Shown piece by piece: positions 24,514-36,900 of a stretch of DNA of 64,000 nucleotides (positions are counted from its first letter, which is position 1; each line of letters starts with the position of its first letter). Origin of the DNA: Taiwanofungus camphoratus (taxonomy: Eukaryota > Basidiomycota > Agaricomycetes > Polyporales > Taiwanofungaceae). Below the pieces are notes generated by a model. That model saw only the letters and a list, made by a program, of their open reading frames with translations, was not told the DNA's origin and did no database searches. The stretch is taken from contig CP021220.1 in assembly GCA_003999685.1 (NCBI GenBank), forward strand, positions 3,844,001 to 3,908,000, written 5' to 3'. The translations under genes were made by a program, and so were the position numbers.

Positions 24514-26210
24514 CTAAACGTTTTCCTTGCCCAAGTCCCATTCCCTCACGGAACCTCTCTTCTTGTACTGAATGTTCATGAGATCAGTGCCTCCCTCCGC
24601 CCAGCTCCCGGTCAGTTCCACATCACCCTTCTTCCTCTTTTTATCCTTACTCTTATCTTTACTAATGCCCCATCGCTCGAGCACTTTCTTGTCTTCTTTG
24701 TCTTGCTGCCGTAATCGTATGATCTCTAACATGGCGTCCCATCCTTCGAATTCAGCATCACTAATGAGGCCTGTCGCAGGAACTTTAGGCACATTAAGGG
24801 GCGCTACATCGAGGCGTGGGTCGTAGGATGAGTCAAAATACTTGTCCATCTTGGATGGGAGTGGTGCCGACGTGGGAGGTGGTGAGGACGATGGTGAACG
24901 GGACAGGCTGGAAGATGAGCGGAGTGTGCGGGATGAAGACGAGCCCATCCTCAAGTTATCTTCGCCTGACATTACTGAAGACTGGCTCGTTGGCTTCGCT
25001 TTCGGAGAAGGGCTACGAGTCTTTGTATCGCGACGAATAGGATACAGTTCCACATCCGGTATGGCCTTCGCCTTTCCCTTGCCCTTCAACCGCATACGCA
25101 GTTCATTCTCGCGGGATAAGCTGTCGTCATCTGGCTGCTCTTGGTCTTCGGAAAGGGTAGGAGACATAGCGGCTAGATTTCCATCCTTGTCATCATCCTT
25201 TTCTACCGCCGAAGGGGAGCGGCTGCGTGGGTGCTTATAAGTGTGAGAGAGCCGTGACGACTGTGAAGGCTCCCCATCCGACACTGATCTTGAGCGTCGC
25301 AATTCGACAAAATCACCGCGACTATGTCTGTGCCGTCGTTGTTTGTAACTGTCGGAGGAAACATCCCTCTCTCCTGAGCGATTTCTTGACCTTGTCTGTA
25401 ACTGCGACCGGCTTCGTTCGCGGTCTCGCCTACGCCGTCTGCCTTCTCGTCCACCATTATCGTCACGTACCTCGCGACTCCTAGATCGTCCGGGACGCCC
25501 TTTGTCATCTTCACGACTCCGAGGTTCTCCAGATCTTGACCTATAGCGATGCCGGTGTCTTCGCCCCTCAGACCTTCGTCTCCTTTCTGCTTCTCGGTCA
25601 CCACCATAATCATCAAATCTTTCCCAGCTTCTCTCCCTTCGCTTGCGATCTCTCCGACGGACTTCATCGTCAAGGTCGTCGCGCCTGTCCCAGCTTCTCT
25701 CCCTTCGTTTATGATCCCTCCTCTGGTTACGATCCCAGTTATGGGCCCACTGTGTCCCGCCACCGCCCATTGAACGTCTCATCCGCTCTGCGGCCACTGC
25801 CTCCTCCGCACGCACACGTCGTTCACGCCTCTCCTGTTCCTCTCTCTCAAGCCTAACTTCCTGAGCAGCTAGAGCTTGAGCTCGCAGGATTGTCTTGTTG
25901 TGGTCATCGGTATTACGAATTATAGAGGACAAGAAGCGTTTATTGGCCCTTGGGACGTTGCTTTCAGAGCTGCGAGAGAGCGTTCATATGTGTCATACTG
26001 AGCGGACAAGGATATTGCTTACAAGCCATTGCGAAGATATGCTCGAATGCCATCCTGTCCATACCTTTCCGCTTTCTGCTTGGCTTCCTTGAGAATGAGT
26101 TCTGCTACATGGCGGTCGAGGTCCTCGTCGGTCACAGTATTAGAAACGGATGTGCCCATCTGCGCTCGGACTAGATCAGATACAACGGAGGAGAGGGAGG
26201 ATTTAGACAT
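24514..26210 (-). CDS. Arg/Ser-rich nuclear protein, unknown function
   Basis: A 547-residue protein in two exons, 26023-26210 and 24514-25969. The N-terminus is well ordered (SSVVSDLVRAQMG, VAELILKEAKQKAERYG, then NKRFLSSIIRNTDDHNKTIL) and leads into a long charged region. That region holds coiled-coil-like REEQERRERRVRAEE, then RD/RE and RS dipeptides (RHRYRSRSGEPRSRED; RSRSRE), then a serine-rich and phospho-like stretch. The C-terminus is again conserved in style (EGWDAMLEIIRLRQQDKED, WGISKDKSKDKKRKKG). RS/RE content and basic runs suggest a nuclear RNA-processing role, possibly spliceosome-associated. I cannot assign a family. The only intron is phase 2 and close to the 5' end. It is convergent with the karyopherin gene. 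Confidence 0.8.
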
Positions 26211-26435
26211 AGTGATGGCTTCGTGCCGCGATCAAGAACTTGCACGGTAACTGTTCAGAGGGGGTGCTGTGGCACACATGATTACCAAATATTTGCCCTG
26301 TGACCCGAAATGGAAGGTCTCTTGCAGAGTATTGTGAAACTAGAGAACGTAAACTACATTTGCTCTCCACGCAATACAAAATCACGGACTGTAAATGCTG
26401 GCACACGTCCTCACGCTGTCTCTTCGTCTCTATAG

Positions 26436-28772
26436 TCATCGTTGACCACTTGTGTCATAGAGATCCTCCTTATACATAGGCTTCCACTGCTTTGCCCTCG
26501 CCTTCTCTCTCACCTCATCTTTGTTCCAGTCCACACCTGCGCTGCCCTCTTCGATAGCCTGCTCAACCACAGCCACTGCGACTTCAAAATTCACCAAAGG
26601 TGCGTTGCCAAAATCAGGCAGGAGCGCGTCGTCGGGTTCTTCAACGCAGGCGCAAGCGCTGCAAGGCGCCGGGCACCCGCAATGATCATTGTGTCTATCA
26701 AAGTACGGGATTGGGACACTATCGTGCCGAATCCTAATCCGGGGTATATAAGAGCATCTGCAAGAAATGTAGCTCGCCTCAACAAGAATCAGAGAAATAA
26801 ACATACTGTTGCATTCTGCGACACTATGTAAGACATGAGACACGGTCAGTAGTGGGTATAGAGATCTACGGGGAGCTTCACTAACATATAATCTTTCCCA
26901 TTGGACATTTTGCAAGGTGGGGACGGACTACCTGTAGCTAACAGTGCCTTCCCGTCCGTCAAATCGTTAGCCTGTTGCGGCGTGTACCCATGCAACTTGC
27001 TCGGATTCGACAGCGGCAGGATGATGAACCGCTCTGCGCCCTTCGCCATCTCCTTCACAACGTCCTCATCGAAGGCCCCCGCTTTTGCCGAGCATCCGAT
27101 GAGCACTGTTGGCTTCACTTTCTTCACGGCTTCCAGCAGCCTTTGTCATTCGCCGGCACGCCCTCCCATTCTGAGTCCGGCCTAACGAAGTCGTGCAGGG
27201 CGTCACGGACCCTGTCGGGCACGAAGGACTCTTTGACGAGCCCAAAGCGATCAACAAGGTAGAAATGCTTATTTGCCTCGTTTTCCGAGAGATCGTCAAG
27301 CGTGACTATGCCGTCGCGCAGCTGGCGAACGATGCCGAGGCCTGCAGTGCCTGCACCAAACACCATGATGCGCTGGTCTAGCGAGGGTGGGTTTGATGAC
27401 CCCGACCGCCTACATGACAGTAGCAAGCGTCATCGCGTCTGTGCCTTGTCTGATCTGCAGTGAGCGTAGTCCCCGAAGCGAGGAAGGGAATGGACGCACA
27501 CGTCGTCATTGAACATTGCGTGTTTATCATGATAGAGATCGAGTAACCGCTTGGCGTTGTTAACACCGAAGTCCTCGAAATGCAGCAGGCTGTGGGGGTG
27601 GTATTTACGCACGAACTGCACGAACCTGCTAACAAGTCCATTCAAATGAAAGCGTGTAGAACATTTGTGGTTCACACCTGCCGATGAATCTGTCGTAATC
27701 TTCGCCGCGGACGCGTTTATGCGGCCAACCCTGCCAGAAAGATGAGTTGGGCAAAAATAATTGTATCAATATCCAGAAACTAACAACATAGAGTCGATCA
27801 TTAAGAAGTGTCTCATTGTTCCTACGTCCAGCGTCACAGTTAGCGTTTTTGAAGGGTCTGTGCCGGCGAGCAAACTTGAAAGCCATTTTGCTGTATATGC
27901 CAGAAGAAGGTCTTACGTATATATTGGCGCTTTTGCCGTAGAAATCTATGAAAACAGGCTCACTTGATGGTTGGGTTGAACGTACATAGCAACTCGCCCC
28001 GATACCATAAAAACATTAGCCGGCTAACATAAACTAACTGGCATGTATGCGGGATACACCGATTCCTAAGATCTGCGCATCAGAGCAGACAACGAGGTCG
28101 ATGTCACGCCCGTTTGTTTGTTCCAGGAAGTCTTGTTCCATGGAGCCTTCACAAGAAAAAGTGAGGTAAAGTCCCTCATCGCGCCGAAACAGATGCGAAT
28201 AATTAGAGATGGCTTCAACCTGATGATGAATGTAAAGTGTCTGTCAGCACGAAGGGGTGTCGAGACAGTCATGCTGAGGGCTCGTGCCGAGAAGAGACTA
28301 CCATGCACCTCAGTGACTGCTTCCAAACGGAGATGTCGCTAACCGAGACATGCGCTCCAAATGTTCATGATCTTCATAATTTCATCCTATGATGAGGTTG
28401 CTCGCGTGAAGCGCCTCATGCATGCTCGTTGCCGACGAACCTCAGGTGACTCACGGGAGGACATACTCACCTCGGTCAGGGTATACATAACAGGTATCAA
28501 CTCTTTGAGGTGTCTCGCAATGAGAGAATAATAGAGGACCCAGTTCTGGTCTCTGAGAACGTGTTCTTCCTCATTGGAGAGTCACGGGCCTGCAACTGGT
28601 CGTACGCTCTGTCGCATTGCTCATCAAGAGTGTTGACACGATAGGGCAAGCGGCCTGTGAGTCCAAAAGCTTTGCGCTCGGTACTGGTGAAGGCGGCGCC
28701 CTTATTCCATCGGGGATGAGCAAGGATGGTATTGCCGCGCAACGCAACACGGGAAACTTGGTCGGAGGGCAT
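26436..28772 (-). pseudogene. Decayed second malic enzyme gene
   Basis: Same exon order and intron positions as the intact copy at 14.4-16.8 kb, so it arose by DNA duplication and not from mRNA. It starts MPSDQVSRVALRGNTILAHP and ends KEDLYDTSGQR. Five lesions are visible against the intact copy: a small deletion with frameshift near 28557 (after RKNTF); an in-frame TAG at 27410-27412; a one-base insertion near 27377 just before DQR; a deletion of about ten bases near 27140 (NDKG/LLE region); and a one-base deletion near 26637. Conserved islands remain: FNDDV, GAGTAGLG, IYPGLGFG. Sequencing error cannot explain five separate hits. Some transcription may persist, but no full enzyme can be made. 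Confidence 0.9.
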
Positions 28773-29144
28773 GGTGGTCTCTAGCTACATTCTGGGTAAA
28801 ACCTGCGGAGGTCGGTCACTACCTTTGGGAGTTCGAACTGCAACACCATGACGTCGGACTCCTTATTGCCGGTTGCAGGGTTGAACTGGACCATTTCTTT
28901 CGAGCAGCGGGAATAGTCATCGAAGGACAATGAGGGTGTATTCCTTCCAGGTTTTTTGGATAAATCCAACACCAGAGACAAGTTCAAAAGCATCCAGGTC
29001 CCAGCCTGCATGAAGTTTCGCGAAAGTCACAGTTTGACCGTGGACCCTTTCTCGGCAATTGCCGATTATCTCCTTGCAAGTAGCGGGCATCGACCTGACA
29101 CTCGAACCCGACCGAGGTATCATCAACTGCTGTAACGTTGTACA
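28773..29144. other. Divergent promoter region
   Basis: 372 bp between the start of the malic enzyme relic (minus) and the snRNP gene (plus). It should hold the snRNP promoter. No specific motif is named. Confidence 0.4.
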
Positions 29145-30292
29145 ATGGCCGAACTCGCTGCCCCTCCTTTGGCTCCCGACGCGATGCAGGGCGTCATTGC
29201 TGCCCCAGCCCCAGTGTCAGGGGCCATCGTCGCTGCAGCCCCCCCCGCACCACCCCCGCAGCCGGAACACATCTCAGAGACCTTGTACATCCAGAACCTG
29301 AACGAGAAAATCAAGATTCCGGGTTTGTTCTCCTGTTTTATACTTTTCGTTCTAATGATCATTGACATTGTCATAGTCCTCAAGGCGTCCTTGCGTGGTC
29401 TTTTCAAGTCATATGGCCAAGTCCTGGACGTGGTCGCCCATAGCAATTTGAGAATGAGAGGACAAGCATTCGTATCCTTTGAGTCTGCAGAGGCCGCGCA
29501 GAAGGCGTTAAAGGAAGTCCGGGGCTTTCCCCTGTACTCCAAGCCTATGGTGCGTCAGTTTTATCCGATATCTCACTTGGCGCGACGTTCATTGTGAATC
29601 TAGCAAATTTCTTTTGCGAGGACGCGCTCCGACGCTGTGGTGAGAAAACTCGACGCGGAACACTATGACGATCACAAGAGACGGAGACTGGAGCACAAAA
29701 GTGCGTCGCACGCGTTCTTTCCACTTATCTTCTTTAGCGTTTTCATGACCCAATCATTTAGAGGCGACACGGTACACAAACCCGATCAAACGAAAATACA
29801 GAGCAAGAAAACTTGCTGCAGAAAGTCAGTTTGATGCCGAGCTCGTTTTACTCAGATCGAAGTCGCTGACTTACCGCTTTCGTAGTGGATGGCGCCGGTG
29901 CAGTTCCAGTATCCAAACGTCCGAACGTCCAGATGCCGGACGAGTACTTGCCCCCAAACAAGATTCTTTTCTTGCAGAACCTGCCCGAGAGCGTCAGCAA
30001 GGATCAGCTTATGGCTCTCTTCTCTCAGTGCGTTACTCTCATCCTCATGAAAATGTGCATTATTGACATCCCTTACGCAGGTATCCCAACTTGTACGAGG
30101 TTCGTCTTATTCCTACAAAGAAAGATATTGCATTCGTGGAATACATGGACGAGGGCAGCGCGACTGTTGCCAAGGATGCTTTGCACAACTACAAGTTGGA
30201 CGGCGAGAACAAGATCAAGGCACGTGACAGAGCTCACGTACTACGTTTCTTGACCTGACACTTTTCGCCAGATCACTTTTGCCAGAAAGTAA
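29145..30292 (+). CDS. U1A/U2B''-type snRNP protein with two RRMs
   Basis: A 270-residue spliceosomal RNA-binding protein. Exons: 29145-29322, 29377-29549, 29604-29700, 29762-29824, 29886-30027, 30081-30219, 30272-30292. An Ala/Pro-rich N-terminus leads to RRM1: RNP2 ETLYIQNLNEKI; then LKASLRGLFKSYGQVLDVV; RNP1 MRGQAFVSFE; and KPMQISFARTRSD. A basic Lys/Arg linker follows. RRM2 has NKILFLQNLPESV, LFSQYPNLYEVRLIP and IAFVEYMDE, and ends KIKITFARK. This two-RRM layout with the QISFA ending is that of U1A and U2B'' (SNRPA/SNRPB2; yeast Mud1/Msl1), which bind U1 or U2 snRNA stem-loops. Which snRNA it binds cannot be decided by eye; many fungi have a single protein doing both. The last intron starts GC (donor AAG|GCACGT). 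Confidence 0.93.
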
Positions 30293-30785
30293 ATTTACAC
30301 GATAACGACACTGTCCATTGGACGTTCACGCCAAACATCGCTCTACTGCGCTTAGATTCAGCTAAGACGTGGGCATGATGGAGGTAGTATGCCGTTGGGT
30401 ATATGCTTGTCTGTATTATTAGCTTATGTCACCATGTTCGTGGCCTGTACTGTTTTTACGTTATTTGATAACAACTCTTGTGCCCCTCGTAGTACAGGTA
30501 GTACTCCATGTTGGGCTGTCTCCCTTCAAATCATGTATCTGCTCTGAACTACGTACGCATCGCTTCGTCGTCGGGTCCATCAGGATATGATGGCAATTTC
30601 ATGTGTCAATGCGATTTGCTGTCTTTTAAGTTGAACACCTTCCTGCGAATGTTGAGCCCGCGAAGATGACCGACATGAAGCGTTACGGAATAATATACAC
30701 TGAGGTGAGAATAAGTATTTCGTACAGCATTACAGCAGCTAAACTAAACCGGGCTTGGAACTGCGAGGGTTTGATGTCGGACTCC
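30293..30785. other. Convergent intergenic region
   Basis: Between the ends of the snRNP gene (plus) and the DUF6533-like gene (minus). Only terminator sequence is expected; none is clearly readable. Confidence 0.4.
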
Positions 30786-32590
30786 TCAGAGGCCAGTCTG
30801 AATGGTACGAAAAGGCACGCCAGTCTTAAGCGTAAGGTGAGGAGACTTGACGGTCAAACCGGCGGGCGAGTGCGCATTTGAGCCCGATCTCGAAAGAGCA
30901 TTCGAAAGTCCTCTTGGATACATTTTTTGCTCCGCGCCAGGAAGGACCTCGTCGTCATACACGTCCACCCGTGTCGAGTGGAGGTAGGGCGTGTCTGGGC
31001 GCTCGCCATGCATCACGTCATCCAGCTCGACGTGTTCCTCCTCGATGGCGTAAATTTCTACCAAGAGCTCGCCCTCGCGTGCCCACTTCTTCCAGCGCAC
31101 ACGGCTCAGCTCTGCATTGTTCAATAGCCAGTCAGGCTCCATAGAAAGTGTTGCTGCAAGCGAGTGTATGCTCAACATCAGACGAGACACGGAGAGTGAG
31201 GACGTAGCTAGCATAAAGCTGATGCGGAACATCCACTAAATGCTAATCAATATAACCATCTGATCGAAGACATACTTCGAGTAAATAGCGGGGATCATGA
31301 CCTGCAAAACGTGAGCGGATTGATCAATCGGAAGAAGTAAGGGCGCACGTTAGAATTGCTTCGCTCTAGGGAACCAATCGTAGAAAAAGCTGCGGTCGCT
31401 ATCCAATATGTACTGAGATACACCGCTGCCGAATGATAGATGGAAGAGACATATATAGTACAACAAAATAGAAGATGCCACCGCTGTATTGAGCCGATGA
31501 GCAGGTCTGAACGACGAATTTAGACACAATGGACTCACTCTCTGACGAGGCGGCTCATCAGAGGGGACGATTTCCCCAGCTGACGACCCCGCAATTCGGG
31601 CCAAGCAGTAGCAATGTACAACACAGTGTGGAGGACCAGATTCGGGAAGAACATCCTCCATGTATGGCTGGAAGGTGTGGCTGAGCAGCCTGATAGGTGG
31701 AGGCTAGGTATAGGGGGAGTGACAGCACTAAGCACGGACCAGGTAGTCCCGAGCATCACTCCCGTCACCACAGTGCATGCAATGAAAGTGGCGGCTACAA
31801 GGAGCCGCGCTGTGGATCTATTCGAATATATATACCAAATCCTTACGATTATGATGTCTATATCAAAATCCAGGACATGAGTGCACCACATTCGTCTTTT
31901 TTTGCGGCATACACATCTTGAACAACAGCTATAGCAATGTAATCCATAGTGAAAACGGCTGGTATTGACCGGGAGCAACTTGGTTTCGAGATCAGGTAAA
32001 TGTCATCGGACGTGATATCATTTGACCTACAACTGTTTAGATGCAATACACGTTAGAGGATATTTGTAATCTTGCATAGTCATCGTACCTTCGGAGACAA
32101 ATTTATATCCAAGGAGGCCTACGAAATTAAGAGTAATAGCTGAAGTAGACCTTTTGCGGATTGTGGATATGACAAATTCTTATCGACTAAGCCGAACCTA
32201 GAATCGCATCATGATATAGAACTATTCAAGGTGACTCAAATAGAGCACTTACAACATTACTACGGGTGAGAAATACCGATTCTAGATGTACAAGTATGAG
32301 CTCGTGCAAAACGCAATTGTGAGTATTACCACAAACAAGAGAAAAGGTAGCCGAGATATCAACCAAGAACCAGACCAGAAGTATTTGATCTGGGCATAAT
32401 GTATGAGACGCGCCACCCCGACCCTAGAGCATTGCTCACCTCCTGGTTAAACGTTAGACAGTAATCGTACACGTAAACAGTGAAGGCCGCCAGTTCAGGA
32501 TATCTTGCTTTCTCGACCCCCTCAAGAGACAGAAGTAACGCATGAAGCTCATCTTGTAATGTCGTTGCAATACATGTATATCCAGACAAC
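30786..32590 (-). CDS. DUF6533-like multi-pass membrane protein, exon map incomplete
   Basis: Pieces typical of the basidiomycete DUF6533 family occur in the right order on the minus strand. The N-terminal motif YVYDYCLTFNQE ends at 32440 at a GTGAGC donor. It joins IKYFWSGSWLISRLPFLLF (from 32389), then NRYFSPVVML near 32255, GLLGYKFVSE near 32090, VRIWYIYSNRSTARLL near 31825 with following helices, and FRISFMLATSSLSVSRLMLS near 31205. The C-terminal tail is hydrophilic, ending FRTIQTGL at 30786. This matches a seven-helix protein with a cytosolic tail. Function is unknown; the family is expanded in mushrooms. I could not find an in-frame ATG for the first exon, and at least one junction in the middle does not keep phase, so it may be decayed. 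Confidence 0.55.
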
Positions 32591-33554
32591 GAAGAGCCTG
32601 GTATGAGGGAGAGATGGGAGAGGAGGATACTCTTGTACACAGGGTTCACGCATATCACGGCTTGTGATCGGCGGCCTGAGGCAGTAATTGAAACAGTCCT
32701 ATGTGCATCAGGATAGTGTGTGTGAGTGCACCCTACCAACCCGAGCGTCTGCCAGGGAAGGGCAAGTGCCTTGTCAGATTGTTTTGATGTGGAAGCCCAT
32801 AAGATGAGAGGGAATCTTGACACAGTTTGTTGGGATTAGCTAAAGAATGCAACCAGAGAAAATCGGAAATCACGAAGGGTGGCCAATTGATCCTTGCAGT
32901 GGATTAACCTTAGCATTTGCTGCTCGAGTGCAGACAAATCTCCGATACTCATGGGTCTGTGATTCTTAAACCTGAAACAGAGGTGGATTGGGCGGCAAAG
33001 GTAGTAAGGGTTAAGGCACCGAAAGCCCAAGGCAAGACGATGAACGAAGTGCCTTATGATTACACTGGCAGTAATAGATTATTATGAGCCAGACTACAGA
33101 ACTTGACCGGTAACACAGCTACCTTTCGTTGTGTAGAGCTTCAGTACGTACATAATCTCATTGATCCGGAAAGTGTCATTTGCAACACTGTCATCTCCGA
33201 GTTTAGAGGTGCATAAGCATCCGCCGCGCGTGCCAGCTTTATTGCAAACGGCAATAAGCAGCATTTTCCACGACGTGCCTTGCGTAGCCTTTCCCAACAT
33301 TAACATTCGCGATTATATAGGCGCGAATAGCGCTCCTGATAGAACTGAAACTCGTACGTAGCCTTCCTTGTACACGGAATTCCGAACACGATATTCAGTG
33401 TGTGAATGAGCTATACTTGTCTTACTGGTCCATAGACAGCTTGAATAGCGAGGCCAATAGGACCCCTATTCTATGATCCCTGCGGCATTCACAGGCTTTC
33501 AAACGCGACATCCCAGGTGAAGAAGTGCCGCACATCGACTTCACCGAGAGAGCA
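32591..33554. other. Intergenic, nothing recognised
   Basis: Open frames are short. A minus-strand frame starting at 32960 (MSIGDLSALEQQMLRLIH) could be a first exon of the DUF6533-like gene, but I could not connect it. Confidence 0.35.
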
Positions 33555-33790
33555 CTACAGAAAGGCAGAAAATGCAGAATTCGACCCAAACATCCGGATT
33601 TCTGGACCAACCTGTGATAGAAAATCGACAAGGGGGGTCCTTGTAAAGTTCATCGAGTTGAAGCTTGTCAGTAGTACCAAGGCAGAGGAAACCCACATAG
33701 GAGTCGGCAGTAGTCACTGTCGCGAACAGTCACGAGCTTGTCACGTCTTGCGCGATCTGATCAGCACGCTTCAAGTTGTTATGGGCGCTA
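33555..33790 (+). mobile_element. Fossil of a Ty1/Copia retrotransposon, RNase H region
   Basis: A short plus-strand stretch reads like the end of a Copia polyprotein: a CDRKSTRGV element, then VSSTKAEETHIGVGSSHC and a final VLRDLIST, in the spacing of the Copia RNase H DxRRST...SSTEAEY...LRxLL pattern. No terminal repeats, integrase or reverse transcriptase are visible nearby. It is a broken, old remnant only. The call rests on a few motifs and is uncertain. Confidence 0.4.
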
Positions 33791-33958
33791 CTGACGCGCG
33801 AGTCCATACTTGCGGCAAATACGAACCATGAGCTGGTGATTGCGATTGTCCTGTGTGCTTCTTCGAAGCCACGATGTTGAAATGAGATTTATTTGGACTC
33901 AACGTCCTGTCTCCTGTACCTTATCTGCTTCCATCTCTTGAAACTAAATTCTTGCAAT

Positions 33959-36900
33959 ATGGTACTCCTTCCTGACCTCCAACGTTGTCAAATACACATA
34001 TTAATCCTTTTGATCTAGAGCTCCGATTCTGAGGAGGCTCTCTGGAGTCATTTGTCTAACTCGCAGGAGCATGCGTGGCAGGCGGCAATCGAGCAAGATG
34101 GTATGTCGGAATGCTGACACCGTTCTCAGGTTGTATTGATATTGCAACGTTATTAGTTCCTGAAACCATTGCCACAGATGTGCCCTCTCAAGCTGACTTC
34201 TTTTCAGCGCCATCATATCGCAAGAAAGCAAATACACCAAAGAAGGTCGTCAAGAAATCCATCGTAGCCGGATCTCGAAGTGGGCGTGACCACTCTACTG
34301 TTTCTGTCCTGATACTGAGCTGCTAGACTACACAGCATCTACAAGTCATCCCGATAAATGGTCTGGTAAGTCCTCGCGGGTCGGGCACTCTATTGGCCAG
34401 CAACTTGCTTCAATGTCCAGCGTCTCTGTCCAATCAAATGTGACTGTAGTAAGTGGACAATACGGCATACGTCAGAGGCGCTAATCAAAGATACATTTTA
34501 CATGTTAGGATAGTGACGGATACGCCACTGCCTTCGGTAGTGATTTTGAGGTCCTCGAAGGTGCGTTGACGCCCGCGAATTGATGACAGGAGCTGACTAC
34601 CTTGTAGTGAACAGCAGTATGTCCTTGCTCTTCTTGAAAACATTGTTGAAATAAAGTCTGGCACTTTGTCTCAGTGAATGGGACAGACAACAAGTCATTT
34701 TCTGCTGCCACACGACGTTCAACGCTCTCACGAAGTTCTTCGGAGAACACCTCAACGGCATCTCTGTCCTCGACTTCGTCGTCCGCTGAAAGTCCCCATT
34801 TCGGACAGAAGCGTACCCTTGAATACACTGAATCATTTGTGTGGACATCATCGCCTTCCTCACCATCACACAAGGTCCGGAAAGTTACAAAGCAGGTGCA
34901 CAATTCATCAGCGAACCCCTCTACTGTGGATGCACAGCCTCCGCAGACACTCCGGAAGCCGAAATTTCGTCCTGCTGTCAATTTCGCAGATGCATGTGGT
35001 TCCATAAACCCAATGGTGTCAGCATCGAAACATACCGCGCCTCCGTCAACTACTTCGTTACAGCCTAGTCCCTCAATTGGAGATCCATTACCTTCATCCT
35101 TGGCCTCATCAGCCACTGCTTATAGTCACACCACAACACAGGATTCTGCTACAAAGCATGAACCATCCGGATCGCGGCAATTTCTAAAGAATTCGCTTTT
35201 CTCTGCGGCGCGTGGTCTAGCTACCTCTGTTCTTGGTACGTCAAGTCAAGACATTTCCACTCCCATCATTCCCCACAAGGACAGTGAAACGTTTGAATCG
35301 GTGCAAACAGCTGCAGAACAAGTTTCGATCATTGCGCATTCCAGTGACGTTCAACGCTTGATGGACTTGAAGCGCATTGCATGGGGTGTACAGTATGAGT
35401 TGGCCCGTGGTGTCTGTCACGGACGATGGACATGGGAAAACGTCACGTCGGCGAAGCTTGACCTACTGGTGGGCTCGAACAAAGCTGCAGCCCATCTGGT
35501 GGCCCAAGTCATGCTATCATCCAATAACGCAAATAAGGTGGCAATAACGGAGCTACCACTATGGTAAGTGAGACGAGACATGGACTGTTTCATGTAGCCA
35601 GAATTGTTTCTGAGAGATGTTCTCACAGGACAGAACTTGATCGCGAGGAGGAGGCGATTATTGAAAATCGTTCCCGGGGACTCGGACTACAGGGCGAATG
35701 GTTCGAAGATTCGAACTGGTATGGTGGAAAAATAACACAAATAGCACGACTCACGAAGAACGAGAAGGGATCTGCTGCACCTTTCAGGGTCTTGCTCGAA
35801 AGAATGGAAAAGCGCAAGTCGAATCGATTTGCCCGTTTCCTCGGATCACGCCGGCTGCTGCAGGTCAGCATATCGAAAGATCTTATGTATGCGGAGCAAA
35901 CTCAACTTGTACGAGACTTCATCTGCCGGAAGTTCATCCTCTGTGGGAGAGTGTACGTTCCTTTCTGTGCCAAGGACAAGAAGGTATTCATGATGGAGAT
36001 AAATGAGGATTATGAGCGCGCAGCAAATCTGAACGGTGATCAATATCGGATGTCGTTACAGAGTTTTGTGAATTGGCACAACCCCTTGATGCTTAATGGT
36101 AATCAGGTAAATATGCTTCGACTTCTCAGAAGATAATTATTTTTCCTGACGTGAATTCAGCCCACGACGAAGTGGTCCACTCGATTTCAGCTTGGGCTTT
36201 CGAATTCCGTACCAGTGCTCGAGTTTCAAGGTGTAGGATTGGATATGTTCTATATCGAGGATGAGGGTACGTTCTAGTCGTGGTATATGCACTTTCGTGT
36301 GGTGGTGACGAACGTCATCAATAGTTGCTCCGTATGCACCATCTCTGAAGAAAGCACCAACCGAGAACATCTTCACGGATGGTTGTGGCTTCATGAATGG
36401 TGCGGCGTTGACGCTGATAGGCAGGCGACTCGGTTATTCAGAACGACCGACTGCCGTTCAAGGTCGGATTGGAGGAGCCAAAGGTCTCTGGGCTCTACAC
36501 CCAGAGGATCGAGATCCTAACACGACTCCGAAAGTATGGACTCGAAGTTCTCAACGAAAGATTAAATACAACGATGCAACACTTGGACTTGCTCAACGGA
36601 TATTTGACCTCGTCGCTCCTCCTCGAATAACAAAACCGTCAAGATTGTCGAAGCACACGATTATGAATCTGTCCCACAATGGTGTTCCCAGTCATATTTT
36701 TATTTCGTTGATGCGTGAATGTTTGCAGAAAGAAATCGAGGCCCTGACTCGATGGAATACTCAACATGATATGCTCCTGCTCTGGAATGCCATTAATCAA
36801 GGATTCCACGTCTCGACAAAAAAGATATACCGGCGGGTGACAGCTTCACTTCGGGCGCTTGGTGTCGGTGGTAGAGAGATTGATCGTGATGATGACGAGG

